The translations under genes were made by a program, and so were the position numbers. Shown here one piece after another: positions 10,096-21,183 of a stretch of 64,000 nt of DNA (its first letter is position 1; each line of letters begins with the position of its first letter). The DNA is from Methylophaga marina (GTDB lineage Bacteria > Pseudomonadota > Gammaproteobacteria > Nitrosococcales > Methylophagaceae). The stretch lies in contig NZ_AP027741.1 in assembly GCF_030296755.1 (NCBI RefSeq), positions 1,240,001-1,304,000 of the forward strand, in the 5' to 3' direction. The notes beneath the pieces were generated by a model that saw only the letters and a program-made list of their open reading frames with translations, was not told the DNA's origin and made no database searches.

Positions 10096-10916
10096 GCAGC
10101 TTTATCGTCTTGTTCTTTATCAAGGTTATTAAAATGGATGTCCATTTGTGGGTAAGGAATGGAGATACCATTTTCATCGAACGCGAGTTTTATGGTTTCA
10201 ATTAATTCCGAACGTACTGGCCAGTAATCAGCAGCTGCCACCCATGGACGGACATCAAAATTCACACTGCTATCACCTAATTCTGATACCCGAATAACAG
10301 GGGCAGGATCGGCCATCACTTTCTCATGCCCGGTCACGATATCGGTCAGTAATTGTTTGGCTTTGAGCAGATCATCGTCATAACCAATACCAAAGACCAT
10401 ATCGATACGTCGGGTGTCTTTGGCTGAATAGTTGGTAATAGTATCGTCATAAATTAGACCATTCGGCACGATAACTTCACGGTTATCACCTGTTTTCATA
10501 ATTGTGTTAAAAATCGTAATTGACTCAATCACACCTGCGGTACCACCCGCTTCAACAAAATCACCAATTTTGAAAGGTCTGAATAAAATCAGCATCACGC
10601 CGGCAGCAAAGTTTTGTAATGAATCTTTCAAAGCCAGGCCAACAGCTAAACCGGCCGCACCCAGCACGGCGATCATCGAGGTGGTATCCACACCCAATTG
10701 ATCGAGCGCTGCTATCAATACAAATAACAATAAAATGGCATTGGCAATGGTACTGAAGAAATTAATCAGAATAGGGTCAAGGTTTGCTCTTACCATTAAT
10801 TTGCGTGACATCTTCACCAGCCACTTGACCACGATTCGACCGACAAAAACAATGATCGCGGCATAGAGAATATTGATAAGCCAAAATACGACTATGCTTC
10901 CCGTTGCAGTTTCCAT
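10092..10916 (-). CDS. mscS: Small-conductance mechanosensitive channel MscS
   Basis: Inner-membrane channel that releases solutes on hypo-osmotic shock. At 274 residues it is close to E. coli MscS (286). It has an N-terminal transmembrane segment (about 8-28), a second one, and the pore helix TM3 with the Gly/Ala pattern AVLGAAGLAVGLALKDSLQN. A cytosolic beta domain (RPFKIGDFVEAGGTAG, VIVPNGLIYDDTITNYS) and alpha/beta cage follow. It starts one base past the pyrD start side and is the last gene of a minus-strand run. A second MscS-family gene lies at 12848-13702. Confidence 0.93.
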   Translation of the reverse strand: METATGSIVVFWLINILYAAIIVFVGRIVVKWLVKMSRKLMVRANLDPILINFFSTIANAILLLFVLIAALDQLGVDTTSMIAVLGAAGLAVGLALKDSLQNFAAGVMLILFRPFKIGDFVEAGGTAGVIESITIFNTIMKTGDNREVIVPNGLIYDDTITNYSAKDTRRIDMVFGIGYDDDLLKAKQLLTDIVTGHEKVMADPAPVIRVSELGDSSVNFDVRPWVAAADYWPVRSELIETIKLAFDENGISIPYPQMDIHFNNLDKEQDDKAA

Positions 10917-10917
10917 G

Positions 10918-11940
10918 TTAGTTCCTCTTTGATATGGATTGAATTACTTCACGAATTAACTTGGGGCCAAGGTAAATAAGGCCACTATAAATTTGTACTA
11001 GTGATGCACCTGCATCCAACTTGGCTAACGCCTGTTCAGCAGACATGATTCCACCCGCGGCGATGATAGGCAAGTCATCATCCAATGCTTCTCTGAAAAG
11101 TTTGACTATCTCTGTTGATTTTTCATATACAGGCGCGCCACTTAAACCACCTGCTTCTTCCGCATTATCGAGTCCGGCCACAGCATCACGATCCATCGTT
11201 GTATTGGTCGCAATAACAGCATCGATTTTATGTTTATTGAATGCTTCAGCTAGCTGTGAAACTTCATCTGTCGTCAGATCCGGCGCAACTTTCACTGCCA
11301 TCGGTACATATTTTCCATGCTGCTGTGCAAGCTCTGACTGCGCCTTTTTTAACTCAGCTAATAATGTATCCAAGGACTCGCCAAACTGAAGTGTGCGTAA
11401 ACCCGGAGTATTGGGGGAAGAAATATTGATAGTGACATAATCAGCATGTGGATAGACCTTATTCAGTCCTATCAGGTAATCATCTACGGCCTTTTCAACT
11501 GGCGTATCAAAATTTTTGCCAATATTTATGCCGATTAAGGTGTTGGTATCCGCCGCTTGAACTTGCTCAATAAGATGATCAACGCCCAGATTATTAAAGC
11601 CCATGCGATTAATGATGCCTTGAGCTTCTGGAATACGGAATAATCGCGGTTTCGGGTTGCCTGGCTGTGGTCTGGGTGTCACTGTACCGATTTCAACAAA
11701 TCCAAACCCCAGAGCGGACATGGCTTCAATGTGATCACCATTTTTATCAAGCCCCGCGGCCAGTCCAACTGCATTGGGAAAGGTCAGTCCCATCACCCGT
11801 ACGGGTTTCATGTGTATGTTTCGTGTCATCAGCCACGACAGTCCGCTCATTTCCAAGCAATCAAGTCCCACTAATCCTAGGTGATGCGCTTTTTCAGCAT
11901 CCAGACGAAACATCAGGTCTCTCATCATGCGATAAATCAT
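10918..11940 (-). CDS. pyrD: Dihydroorotate dehydrogenase (quinone), class 2
   Basis: Oxidises dihydroorotate to orotate in pyrimidine synthesis, passing electrons to the quinone pool at the inner membrane. The 340 residues begin with the membrane-associating helix typical of class 2 (YRMMRDLMFRLDAEKAHHLG). FMN-binding and catalytic motifs follow: NAVGLAAGLDKNGD, NRMGFNNLG, NISSPNTPGLR with the class 2 catalytic Ser, and IAAGGIMSAEQA. It abuts the upstream DUF2797-type gene without a gap. Confidence 0.97.
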   Translation of the reverse strand: MIYRMMRDLMFRLDAEKAHHLGLVGLDCLEMSGLSWLMTRNIHMKPVRVMGLTFPNAVGLAAGLDKNGDHIEAMSALGFGFVEIGTVTPRPQPGNPKPRLFRIPEAQGIINRMGFNNLGVDHLIEQVQAADTNTLIGINIGKNFDTPVEKAVDDYLIGLNKVYPHADYVTINISSPNTPGLRTLQFGESLDTLLAELKKAQSELAQQHGKYVPMAVKVAPDLTTDEVSQLAEAFNKHKIDAVIATNTTMDRDAVAGLDNAEEAGGLSGAPVYEKSTEIVKLFREALDDDLPIIAAGGIMSAEQALAKLDAGASLVQIYSGLIYLGPKLIREVIQSISKRN

Positions 11941-12770
11941 TTATACCTCCACTTCGATTTGATAACCGCTGAACTTGCGGAGATTGATAACACCCTTATC
12001 CAAAATCAGATACTGGCCTTTAATGCCTTCCAGTCGTCCTTCAACATGTGCTGTTTTGTCAAAATTAAACGAACTGACTTTATTGGGATAGGTGTTCACT
12101 GGGTATTCAATTGTCTGCACATTCTCGGCCGTTAAAACCTGAATGGCAGATTCACCAAACTGCTGTTGTAACTCAGATACCTCACTTTCACACAGGGCTA
12201 AGAGTCGATCTCTTTCAGCTGCCAGATCAAGTGGTTCAGCCTCACCTTTCAACATTTTCCGCCAATCTGTCCGGTCAGAGACATGCTGTTTAAACATCAC
12301 CTCAACCAGGCCCGATTGATAGCGACTTTTCACCCGAAAAATCGGCACAGCTTGAGTCGCACCCTGATCAATCCAACGTGTCGGAATTTGATTAATACGG
12401 GTGATACCCACTTTTAGCCCCGAACTATTGGCGAGATAAACAATATGATCCTGCATACATACCGCTTCACCCCACTCAGGCTCGCGGCACGTGCCTTGTT
12501 CATAGTGGCAAAGCTCTGGCTTCATAAAACACAGATCACACTGTGCTAGCTTTTGTGAACAGGGAAAACAAAAACCACCACTGAAGCTTTTTTCGTTAAA
12601 CGATTACAAGCCTGACAGTGAATCTCCCCTTGATAATGTAATGAAATCGGCTGTCCAATGATTTGGTTCAGAGGCAACAATTGCTCATCGAGCCTCATAG
12701 CGTAGTTAGCTTTTGTATTATCAGTCAGACTGACCTGCATTTTGGACAATTGTCCACTAAGCTTTGTCAC
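11941..12770 (-). CDS. DUF2797-type zinc-ribbon protein, split by a -1 frameshift
   Basis: Two frames join into one protein of about 276 residues. The N-terminal part has MRLDEQLLPLNQIIGQPISL and an IHCQACNR zinc knuckle. Adding one A to the run at 12588-12593 restores KKSFSGGFCFPCSQKLAQCD and leads straight into MKPELCHYEQGTCREPEWGE. The four Cys pairs and the later LKVGITR and YIxxP-like segments fit the uncharacterised DUF2797 family, which I recognise from its layout only. The molecular role is unknown. It sits directly upstream of pyrD. The break is most likely an assembly error (see the frameshift finding). Confidence 0.7.
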
Positions 12771-12847
12771 TGAGTTTCCCTTTAATCTGAAGTTTTTTTC
12801 TAGGCATCTTATCGCAGATAGGCACCCGCCAACAGGTTCGCTATATC

Positions 12848-13702
12848 TTAATCTTTGTTCTCTGGTTTTGAGTCAGCATCAGAAACCAGGCGAATCGGAA
12901 ATGGTTCGGTCACGGAGCCGGTATATAAGGAGCGGTGTGGGAAAGGAATTTCTATTGACTCAGCATCAAACGCTTCTTTAATTTCTTCATGGATACTGTT
13001 TTTTAGCTCGATAAAACTTTCTCGTTTCACCCATACCGAAAACTGCATATTCAGCGAAGAATCACCAAAACCAAGAAACACAAACTTCGGTTTAGGCTCA
13101 TCAAGACATAAGGGATTTGCCTCTGCCACTTTTTCCAGCACTTTTCTGACAGCTTTAATATCTTCTTTTAAAGCCACGGCGATGCTTAAATCAATCCGTC
13201 TGATGGGAAAACGCGTCAGCGTCGTGACTTCAGATTTAATCAGTGTTTCATTAGGTATTCGTACAAACAAATTATCAAATGTGCGAAGTTTTACTGACAA
13301 CAGATCTATGGACAGCACTTCTCCTGTAGTCTCTCCCACCTTGATGAGATCACCAACAGAAAAAGGTCGTTCAGCGACTAAAAATAATCCGCTGATGATA
13401 TTCGATGCTGATGTTTGTGAAGCAAACCCTATGGCGACTGACAATACACCAGCAGCGCCAATCAGTACCCCCAAATTAAAGCCGATGGCATTCAGCCCCA
13501 TGACAACAAATACCAACAGAATCAAATATGAGGCCACGCGAGCCATTAAAAGCTGTTGGTGCGTATCAAAACGATTTTTACTCCACTGACGTACAGCCCG
13601 GCTGGCCATCTTTGCCAAAATAAGACCGACGATAAAATAAATCAGGGCTTCAAATACAGACATAAACCATGCTGCATCGATATTGTTAATCCATTCTGTC
13701 AT
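12848..13702 (-). CDS. MscS-family mechanosensitive ion channel (second copy)
   Basis: A 284-residue membrane protein. It has a transmembrane segment at about 12-32, a second at 58-75, and an MscS-type pore helix with GVLIGAAGVLSVAIGFASQT. The cytosolic part follows: SASNIISGLFLVAERPFSVG and RIPNETLIKSEVTTLTRFP. The C-terminus ends with the family motif ESIEIPFPHRSLY. It is only distantly similar to the channel at 10092-10916, so it is not a recent duplicate. It is preceded on the same strand by the unknown gene 13721-14518, which may be functionally linked. Confidence 0.9.
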   Translation of the reverse strand: MTEWINNIDAAWFMSVFEALIYFIVGLILAKMASRAVRQWSKNRFDTHQQLLMARVASYLILLVFVVMGLNAIGFNLGVLIGAAGVLSVAIGFASQTSASNIISGLFLVAERPFSVGDLIKVGETTGEVLSIDLLSVKLRTFDNLFVRIPNETLIKSEVTTLTRFPIRRIDLSIAVALKEDIKAVRKVLEKVAEANPLCLDEPKPKFVFLGFGDSSLNMQFSVWVKRESFIELKNSIHEEIKEAFDAESIEIPFPHRSLYTGSVTEPFPIRLVSDADSKPENKD

Positions 13703-13720
13703 TCTTACTCGCCTGAGTTC

Positions 13721-14518
13721 TTAACCAAATAAAGCTGAAATAGCTTTGGTAATTTTACTGCGTCCAATGTCCTCTCTGGCTGCACATACCAGCTCCAGCG
13801 CACTCAATGGTAATCCACCACTGATGACGTCATCCAAGCTCAATATGGCATCATCCAGATTTCGTCTAACCAGTGTAATCCGTTGTGTCCAGAACTGTCC
13901 CTGCTTATCCACATATAGACTCAAGTTGGGAGCAGGCACACTAATTTTATCGAGTGTTAACATTTGATCCGACTGATTTTGAATGCGTACTTCTATTGCC
14001 GCTCTCGCCTTATTATTGGCAATGGGCTTCACATCTAATTGCTCACTGACCTGTGAGGCATAACTTAAAACGCCTTCACGCGTATTCGGGCCAAACCATG
14101 AATCACATACCTTCACTGTCGGAATATCTAATAAAGTCTGCTCAGAAGAAGTAGAAGCAATCTTCAACCAGAGCGGAAGACACACAAACAAAGTGACCTC
14201 TTGGAACGGCAATAAACTCACAGATACATCAGGCCGACAAACAACAGGGCGATCCGCTAAGGCTGGTTTAATCGCGACCCTTTCGGGGAGTTCTGCAAAC
14301 ACAAAACGATGTTCATGTTTGGGTGGTGATTCAAATGTACTGGTTTCATTTTTTAGCGACGGTTCAATTTGCTCAGTCGTATGCTGCCACTCGTAGCCCA
14401 ACCACCATTGATGTGGAGCAGAATGCATTTCCAGACACACATCCGCACACCGCATAACCCATTGAGTTTGCTGGGGAAAACCGAAATCACCCCACCACCT
14501 ATTTTGTCGTCCAACCAT
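13721..14518 (-). CDS. Hypothetical protein next to an MscS-type channel
   Basis: About 265 residues, no signal peptide or membrane segment. The N-terminus is Trp-rich (QNRWWGDFGFPQQTQWVM). The middle part contains VVCRPDVSVSLLPFQEVTLF, LFVCLPLWLKI and a conserved-looking CDSWFGPNTREGVLSYA. The pairing with mscS and the layout remind me of DUF432-type proteins, but I cannot confirm that. I took the ATG at 14516-14518; a TTG four codons upstream is the alternative. It is 18 bases upstream of the MscS-family gene, probably in one transcript, and divergent from mltD. Confidence 0.6.
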   Translation of the reverse strand: MVGRQNRWWGDFGFPQQTQWVMRCADVCLEMHSAPHQWWLGYEWQHTTEQIEPSLKNETSTFESPPKHEHRFVFAELPERVAIKPALADRPVVCRPDVSVSLLPFQEVTLFVCLPLWLKIASTSSEQTLLDIPTVKVCDSWFGPNTREGVLSYASQVSEQLDVKPIANNKARAAIEVRIQNQSDQMLTLDKISVPAPNLSLYVDKQGQFWTQRITLVRRNLDDAILSLDDVISGGLPLSALELVCAAREDIGRSKITKAISALFG

Positions 14519-14583
14519 GGTAAATAACAACTTATATAAATTATTCGGAGACAGGTCGAAAATCCTTCCTTATAATAGCGCAG

Positions 14584-16178
14584 ATGTTTACTCGAAATAT
14601 GATAAAAATAGCGCTCGTTTCGGTGATTACCCTACTTGTCGCTTCATGTAGCAGTACACCGGAAAAAGGCGCGGAAGCGTCAACGACTCCGTCAGTTACT
14701 TATTCTAAGGCAAAACAAAAACTGAAACATACGCCTTGGGAACAAGCCTACAACGAATCCTTAGACGACACTGAAAACCCACTCTCCTCAGAAAATCCCC
14801 CCATCACCCTCCCCCTCAAGCACCCACTGACGTCTGGGATCGCATTCGCGATGGCTTCGTGATTTCTGATTACAAAACCTTAGAACCAGATACCGAGCGT
14901 CAACTTCGCTGGTTCATTGATCATCAGGACTATGTCGGCCGAGTGGTAGAACGAGCCAGACCTTATCTCTATCACATTGTTGAAGAAGTCAACAAACGCA
15001 ACATGCCTATGGAGGTTGCGTTGTTACCTGTCGTGGAAAGCGGTTTTAAGCCGATGGCTTACTCACCTAGTCATGCATCCGGTTTATGGCAGTTTATCCC
15101 CGGTACCGGACAGGTTTACGGCTTGGAACAAAATTGGTGGTATGACGGCAGACGTGATGTTGTTAAGTCAACACAGGCCGCCCTCAATTATCTTGAAAAA
15201 CTGCATAATGATTTCGGTGACTGGCAGCTTGCTCTCGCAGCCTATAACTGCGGTGAAGGTACCGTTGGCCGCGCTATTAAGAAGAATCAGGAACAAGGTA
15301 AGCCGACTGATTTCTGGTCACTGGATCTACCAAGAGAAACCTCGGCCTATGTACCTCGCTTAATGGCCGTCAGCCATATGGTGAAATATCCTGAACGCTA
15401 TGAGCTAGAACTTAGCCCAATCGATAACAAGCCTTTCTTTGGGCAAGTTAATGTTGGCTCACAAATCGATCTAGCCATGGCAGCCAAGCTGGCTGGTATC
15501 ACTGAAAAACAAATGCATCAACTCAATCCAGCATTTAATCGCTGGGCAACCGCCCCACATGGCGATCATAAGTTAGTACTGCCGCTGGAAAAAATCCCCA
15601 CATTTAAGGCAGCTCTGGCTAAAACACCAGCATCACAGCGTGTGCAATGGGCTCGCCATGAAATCAAACGCGGTGAATCACTCAGTGTCATTGCCAGCAA
15701 CTATGACACAACTGTTGAAGTGATTAAACAAGCCAACAAGCTGGGTAGCACACAAATTAGGGCAGGCAAAAACTTACTTATCCCAGTGGCATCGCATGAT
15801 GTCAGCCAGCTAGCGTTGAAAAAAGCACAACGGAATCTGTCAGCAGCTAAAACCAAAAAAACGACTTACATTGTTAAAGCCGGTGACACTTGGTGGGATA
15901 TCGCACGGAAAAACAATACCGATGTGCAATCTCTGACTAAACAGAATAAAAAGTCCGCCAGAGATATTCTGCATGCAGGTCAAAAACTCGTTATCACTAC
16001 AACTGCTGAAGATATTAGAAAGTCAGTTAACTATACCATCAAAAATGGCGACTCTCTCTGGGCAATATCACGCAAGTTCAATGTCAGTGTGGCTGATGTG
16101 AAAGAGTGGAATGGTTTAAGTGATCGTTCAACATTACAGCCTGGCCAGAATTTGAAACTGTATATAGACGAAACCTGA
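14584..16178 (+). CDS. mltD: Membrane-bound lytic murein transglycosylase D, split by a -1 frameshift
   Basis: Lipoprotein that cleaves peptidoglycan glycan strands with formation of anhydro-muramic ends. A lipobox (VASCSS, about residue 21) anchors it to the outer membrane. The SLT domain carries the catalytic Glu in VVESGFKPMAYSPSHASGLW. Three LysM repeats follow, starting near HEIKRGESLSVIA, YIVKAGDTWWDIA and YTIKNGDSLWAIS. The frame breaks at the C run 14811-14815; one extra C gives LPPQAPTDVWDRIRDGFVIS and a continuous protein of about 531 residues. It is followed by trmL after 6 bases. Confidence 0.9.
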
Positions 16179-16184
16179 TTCACA

Positions 16185-16655
16185 GTGCTGCACGTTGCTC
16201 TCTACGAGCCCGAGATTCCACCCAACACGGGCAATATTATTCGTTTATGCGCCAACGCTGGCGCCAGTCTTCACCTGATAGAACCACTTGGTTTTGTGAT
16301 TGATGATAAACGTTTACGGCGTGCCGGTCTGGATTATCATGAATTTGCTCATGTCACCGTCCATAAAAACTTTGATGAATTCATAGCATGGAGCGACAGC
16401 AGACGAATTTTTGCCTGCACCACAAAAGCGACACAACATCACCATCAAGTCAGCTACATCGATGAAGACATTTTGTTATTTGGTCCTGAGTCGCGCGGCT
16501 TACCTGATAATGTTTTGAATCAAGTACAAGACAGTCAGAAAATACGCATTCCAATGCTTCCTGATAGCCGAAGTTTGAACCTGTCTAATGCGACGGCCAT
16601 CATCTTATACCAGGCATGGGAACAGCTCGACTTTGCCGGAGCAAAACGGTTCTGA
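16185..16655 (+). CDS. trmL: tRNA (cytidine(34)-2'-O)-methyltransferase
   Basis: Methylates the wobble ribose of leucine tRNAs; SPOUT-fold dimer. The 156 residues match family size. The N-terminus LHVALYEPEIPPNTGNIIRL and the knot motifs LFGPESRGLP and IPMLPDSRSLNLSNATAII are diagnostic. The start is GTG, 6 bases after the mltD stop. A TrmL substrate, tRNA-Leu(TAA), is also in the window at 51385. Confidence 0.95.
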   Translation: MLHVALYEPEIPPNTGNIIRLCANAGASLHLIEPLGFVIDDKRLRRAGLDYHEFAHVTVHKNFDEFIAWSDSRRIFACTTKATQHHHQVSYIDEDILLFGPESRGLPDNVLNQVQDSQKIRIPMLPDSRSLNLSNATAIILYQAWEQLDFAGAKRF

Positions 16656-16924
16656 TCATTGGCCATAAATGTGTTCAAAACCTGAGCCAGTTCAATGTCC
16701 TATTTTCGCATCTACTCTATGATTCACCCTTTTACGGATAGGTGAGTATCATGCTTGTTTAGTGCTAATAGCGCTAAGCTTGTTTGGCTCAGTTGGGTTA
16801 TTATTCACCATTCAATAAAACTTCAGTTATGTGTTATGCGCTATGGAAGGTAAATAACCATGATGTATCAATCATTTTTTTTATGTACTTCACCTAACCT
16901 CACCACGGATTTAGATTGCTACCA

Positions 16925-19900
16925 ATGACAGGCTATCAATTTTTTTGTGCATGCATTCTTAGTTTGCTACTGAGCTTTTCAGTCACAATTCATGCCCAAG
17001 TTACTCAGACAGACGATGACCTGGCGTTAGAAAAAGTAAGCTTGCAACTGAAATGGAAATATCAATTTCAGTTTGCTGGTTATATTGCTGCCGTAGAAAA
17101 AGGCTTTTATAAAGAACAAGGTTTGGACGTTGAGCTACGACCTCGTCAGTCTGAGTTAAACGTCGTTGATGAAGTCGTCAATGACAAAGCTGATTATGGC
17201 ATCGGTGGTATCGGTATTTTGTCTCAATATGCGAATGGTTCTCCAATAAAAGCATTAGCTGCTATCTTTCAGCATGATGCTTTAGTCTTTATGAGCCAAG
17301 CCGAGTCCGGCATTGTCAGCCCATATGAAATGGTGGGTAAACGCGTCATGTTTGATGGTACCAGCGGTAACGATGCCATCTTGAGGACCTTATTGAATGA
17401 TGCCGGCATTCAACTCAAAGATATCAATATTATCCCTCAACAAATGAGTATAAACAGTCTGCTTAATGATGAAGTCGATGTCATTTCAGGCTATATCACC
17501 GATCAGCCCTATGCGTTTTTACAGAAAAAGTTTCCCATCAACATCATCAATCCGCGTAACTACGGGTTTGATTTCTATGGTGATATTTTATTTACCAGCG
17601 ATGATGAGCTGAAAAACTACCCTGGCCGTGCACAACGCATGCTCAAAGCATCACTGAAAGGCTGGCAGTATGCGCTTGAGCACAGTGAGGAAATGATTCA
17701 TATCATCAAAGAAAAATACGGTGCAGAGCAGAGTCTATCTCGACTACGGTTTGAAGCAAGAGAAACAAAGAAGTTGATCTTACCTGAATTAATCCCCCTC
17801 GGAAGCATCGAAACACCTCGCCTTAAACGCATTGCTGATATTTATACTCAACTGGGTGTTACGCCCGCACTTTCTGAAAAGGCGCTCAACCACTTCATAC
17901 ACCAACCTAGTACAACCTTATCACTGACAGAAGCGGAACAAGCCTGGTTGCAGGCACATCCGGTGATTAAAGTCGGTGTAGATAAAAACTTCGCTCCTTA
18001 CGAGTGGGTGAATGATGATGGTGAATATGTCGGTATTGCAGCTGAATATATTAACCTGCTTGAAGAAAGACTCGGCGTTAGATTTGACATCATTTCCGAC
18101 CATAGCTGGGATGAGTTGATGACTATGGCTCAGCAAAATGAACTTGACATGTTGGCATGCTTAAATGAGACGCCAGAGCGAGAACAATACCTCAACTTTA
18201 CCGATCCTTATATTCAAAATCCCGTCGTCATCATTAACACAGATATCAACGGTTATGTTGGCGCACTGAAAAACCTGGCAGGTAAAACGGTTGCCATTGA
18301 AAAAGGTAATTTCAGTAATACCTTATTGAGTGATGACTACCCAGAAATTACCTTACTGTTTACCGACACGCCCAGACAGGCATTGGAAAAAGTGGCTCGG
18401 GGTGAGGCTGATGCTTATATTGGTGATGCAGCCTATGCCAACTATCAAATTAAAAACAATGATCTGATAAACCTTCAATTTGCTGGACAAACACAAGCAC
18501 GTGCCGTCTACCGGATGGGTGTCGTCGAAAACCAACCTGAGTTATTGAGTATCATCAATAAAGTGCTGGGACAGCTCTCTGAAAAAGAAAAAAAGAAATT
18601 GAATCACAATGGCTGGGCATCAAAGTCACTCCCGGCCCTCAATTAAAAACATTAATACAATTCGGCGTTGGTATCCTGCTGTTATTCTTATTATTTGGCT
18701 ACTGGATTCATCGTCTGCGACAGTCCCGCCGTGCTCTTCAGGAAAGTGAAAGTCGGTTAAGTGATGTGCTCAATACCTCACCTGTGCCAGAAATTATTAT
18801 TGATAATCAAGGTAAGGTGACTTATATCAATCAGGCCTTTATTCAGTCATTTGGTTTTACTCAGACTGATATCCCGACATTGGATGATTGGTTATTGAGG
18901 ACCTTTCCTAAACAAGAAACACGTGAACGTTTTATTCAGCAGGCCAACATTTCCACACACAAGCAATACGTATCTTTCAACTTCGAATCTATCGAAACAG
19001 ACCTAGTTTGTATGGATGGTCAACGCCGGGCTGTTATTGCTAACGCACGAAAAGTCAGTAGTGATGCCATCCCTGATACATTGATTATTCTCTACGATAT
19101 TACAGAACGTAAACGTGCTGAAGAAAAACTCAAACTGTCAGGACGGGTATTTACCCAGGCGCATGAAGGTATATTAATCACCGACGCTGATGGATTAATA
19201 GTCGACGTTAACCCGGCGTTTTCAGAGATCACAGGCTACAGCCGCGAAGATGTTCTACATCAGAATCCATCAATATTACGTTCAGATAAACATGATGCTT
19301 TGTATTTTGAAGAGATGTGGCAAGAGCTTCGTCATCAAGGTCACTGGCAAGGAGAAATCTGGAACAAGCGCAAAGATGGTCAGATCTATGCTGAACTATT
19401 AACGATATCAACATTAGTCGATGATTTTGGCGAAACGTTGCATTATCTCGGCATGTTTTCAGACATCACCCAGAGCAAAGAGCAACAACATGCACTGGAA
19501 ATGATGGCGCATTATGATGTGTTAACTCAACTGCCTAACCGCACCCTATTTGCTGACAGGTTCAAACAGGCAATTGCACACAGCAATCGTAATAACAGTT
19601 TATTAGCTGTTGTTTTTCTGGATTTGGATGGTTTCAAACCGGTCAATGATACCTATGGTCATGAAGCAGGTGACCAGTTACTGATTGAGGTCTCAGCCCG
19701 TATCCAGTCATGTATCAGACAAGACGATACCGCCTCGCGTCTTGGTGGCGATGAGTTCGCCTTATTGTTGAACGACGTAAGCAGCGCTGATCACTGTGAA
19801 ACGCTCATCAACCGTATAAGAAATGCCATCGAGCTCCCTTACATCATCGATGACAACAGTATCAGCTGTAGCGCCAGTATTGGTGTAACATTATACCCTC

Positions 19901-21183
19901 TCGATGATGCCGATGCTGACACCTTATTGCGTCATGCCGATCAGGCCATGTATCAAGCCAAAGTCTCAGGTCGTCAGCGTCATCATATGTTTGATATGCA
20001 GCAAGACGAGCAAATTTCCGAAAAGCAGAATCAATTTAAATCAATCGAAGATGCGCTTATATCCGATCAGCTGGTCTTGTTCTATCAGCCAAAAGTGAAT
20101 ATGCGTACAGGTGAAATTATTGGTGCTGAGGCATTGATTCGCTGGCAGCATCCTGAGCAAGGTTTAATCATGCCGGGGGCATTTTTGCCTGCTACGGAAG
20201 GTAGCCCATTGGAAATTAATATCGGCAACTGGGTAATTGAACACGCTATCAAGCAACTTGATGACTGGATTCAACGTGGCTGGTCGCTTGAAATGAGTAT
20301 TAATATTTCATCACGACACTTGCAATGGAATGGCTTTTTTGACCATCTGGATCGTGTGCTTGCCAGGTATCCGAATGTGCCCTCTTATATGATCCAGTTA
20401 GAGATTTTGGAAAGCAGTGTTTTGACAGACATCAACAATATCTCCTCAATTATTAAGACCTGTCGTCATACCCTAGGCCTCAAAATTTCCTTGGATGATT
20501 TTGGTACTGGTTATTCCTCTTTAACACATCTACGTCATCTGCCTGTCGACACCGTTAAAATCGATCAGAGTTTTGTCCGTGATCTCATTGATGACCCCAA
20601 TGACTACACCATCATTGATGGTGTTATCGGCCTCACAGATGCCTTCCATCACCAAGTCATTGCTGAAGGAGTAGAGACAACGGAGCATGGCTTGATGTTA
20701 CTAGCCATGGGCTGTGATTTGGCTCAAGGATATGGCATTGCCTATCCCATGTCAGCGGATGACTGTAATCAATGGATTAGCACTTATCAGCCGAATGTAC
20801 GCTGGATAGATTTGGCCGAGAGAAAACTTGACGCTGAACAAACACTACTTGAGTTGATGGATTTGCAAATAAATTATTGGCTTAATCGGGTTGTCAGCAA
20901 TCTGCAATCGACCTCAGACAAAATTGAGCACTGGCCTTTAATGAACCATAAAAAGTGTCACTTTGGTCTATGGCTGGAACAAGCTAAGAAACAGAACCTG
21001 TTTGATAAAGTCTGGATAGAATCAATGAAACTGGCTTATACCGAGCTCTATCACAATGCAAACAGCCTCAAATACCAGTTTCAGGAAAACCAGCACCGCG
21101 TCAACGATACTGGTATTACTGAATTAAAATCTCATTTTGGAATCATTCAATCACTCTTGAATGCAAAAAAACAAAGTCATTAA
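16925..21183 (+). CDS. Multidomain c-di-GMP sensor (NMT1-SBP3-TM-PAS-PAS-GGDEF-EAL-CZB), split by a -1 frameshift
   Basis: After a signal peptide comes an NMT1/THI5-like domain (LQLKWKYQFQFAGYIAAVEK). A family 3 solute-binding domain follows (VIKVGVDKNFAPYEWVNDDG). One extra A near 18608 restores NHKWLGIKV and a transmembrane segment. Then come two PAS domains, a GGDEF domain with RLGGDEFALL, and an EAL domain with GAEALIRWQHPEQG and KIDQSFVRDL. A C-terminal CZB-like zinc domain has CHFGLWLEQ. Both cyclase and phosphodiesterase motifs look intact. The total is about 1,420 residues. I took the ATG at 16925 because it starts a good signal peptide. Its stop overlaps that of the convergent YVTN gene. 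Confidence 0.88.

Noticed and set aside
16656-16924. Possible riboswitch ahead of the c-di-GMP sensor
   Set aside because: The 270 bases show no recognisable riboswitch core and no terminator or sequestered ribosome site.
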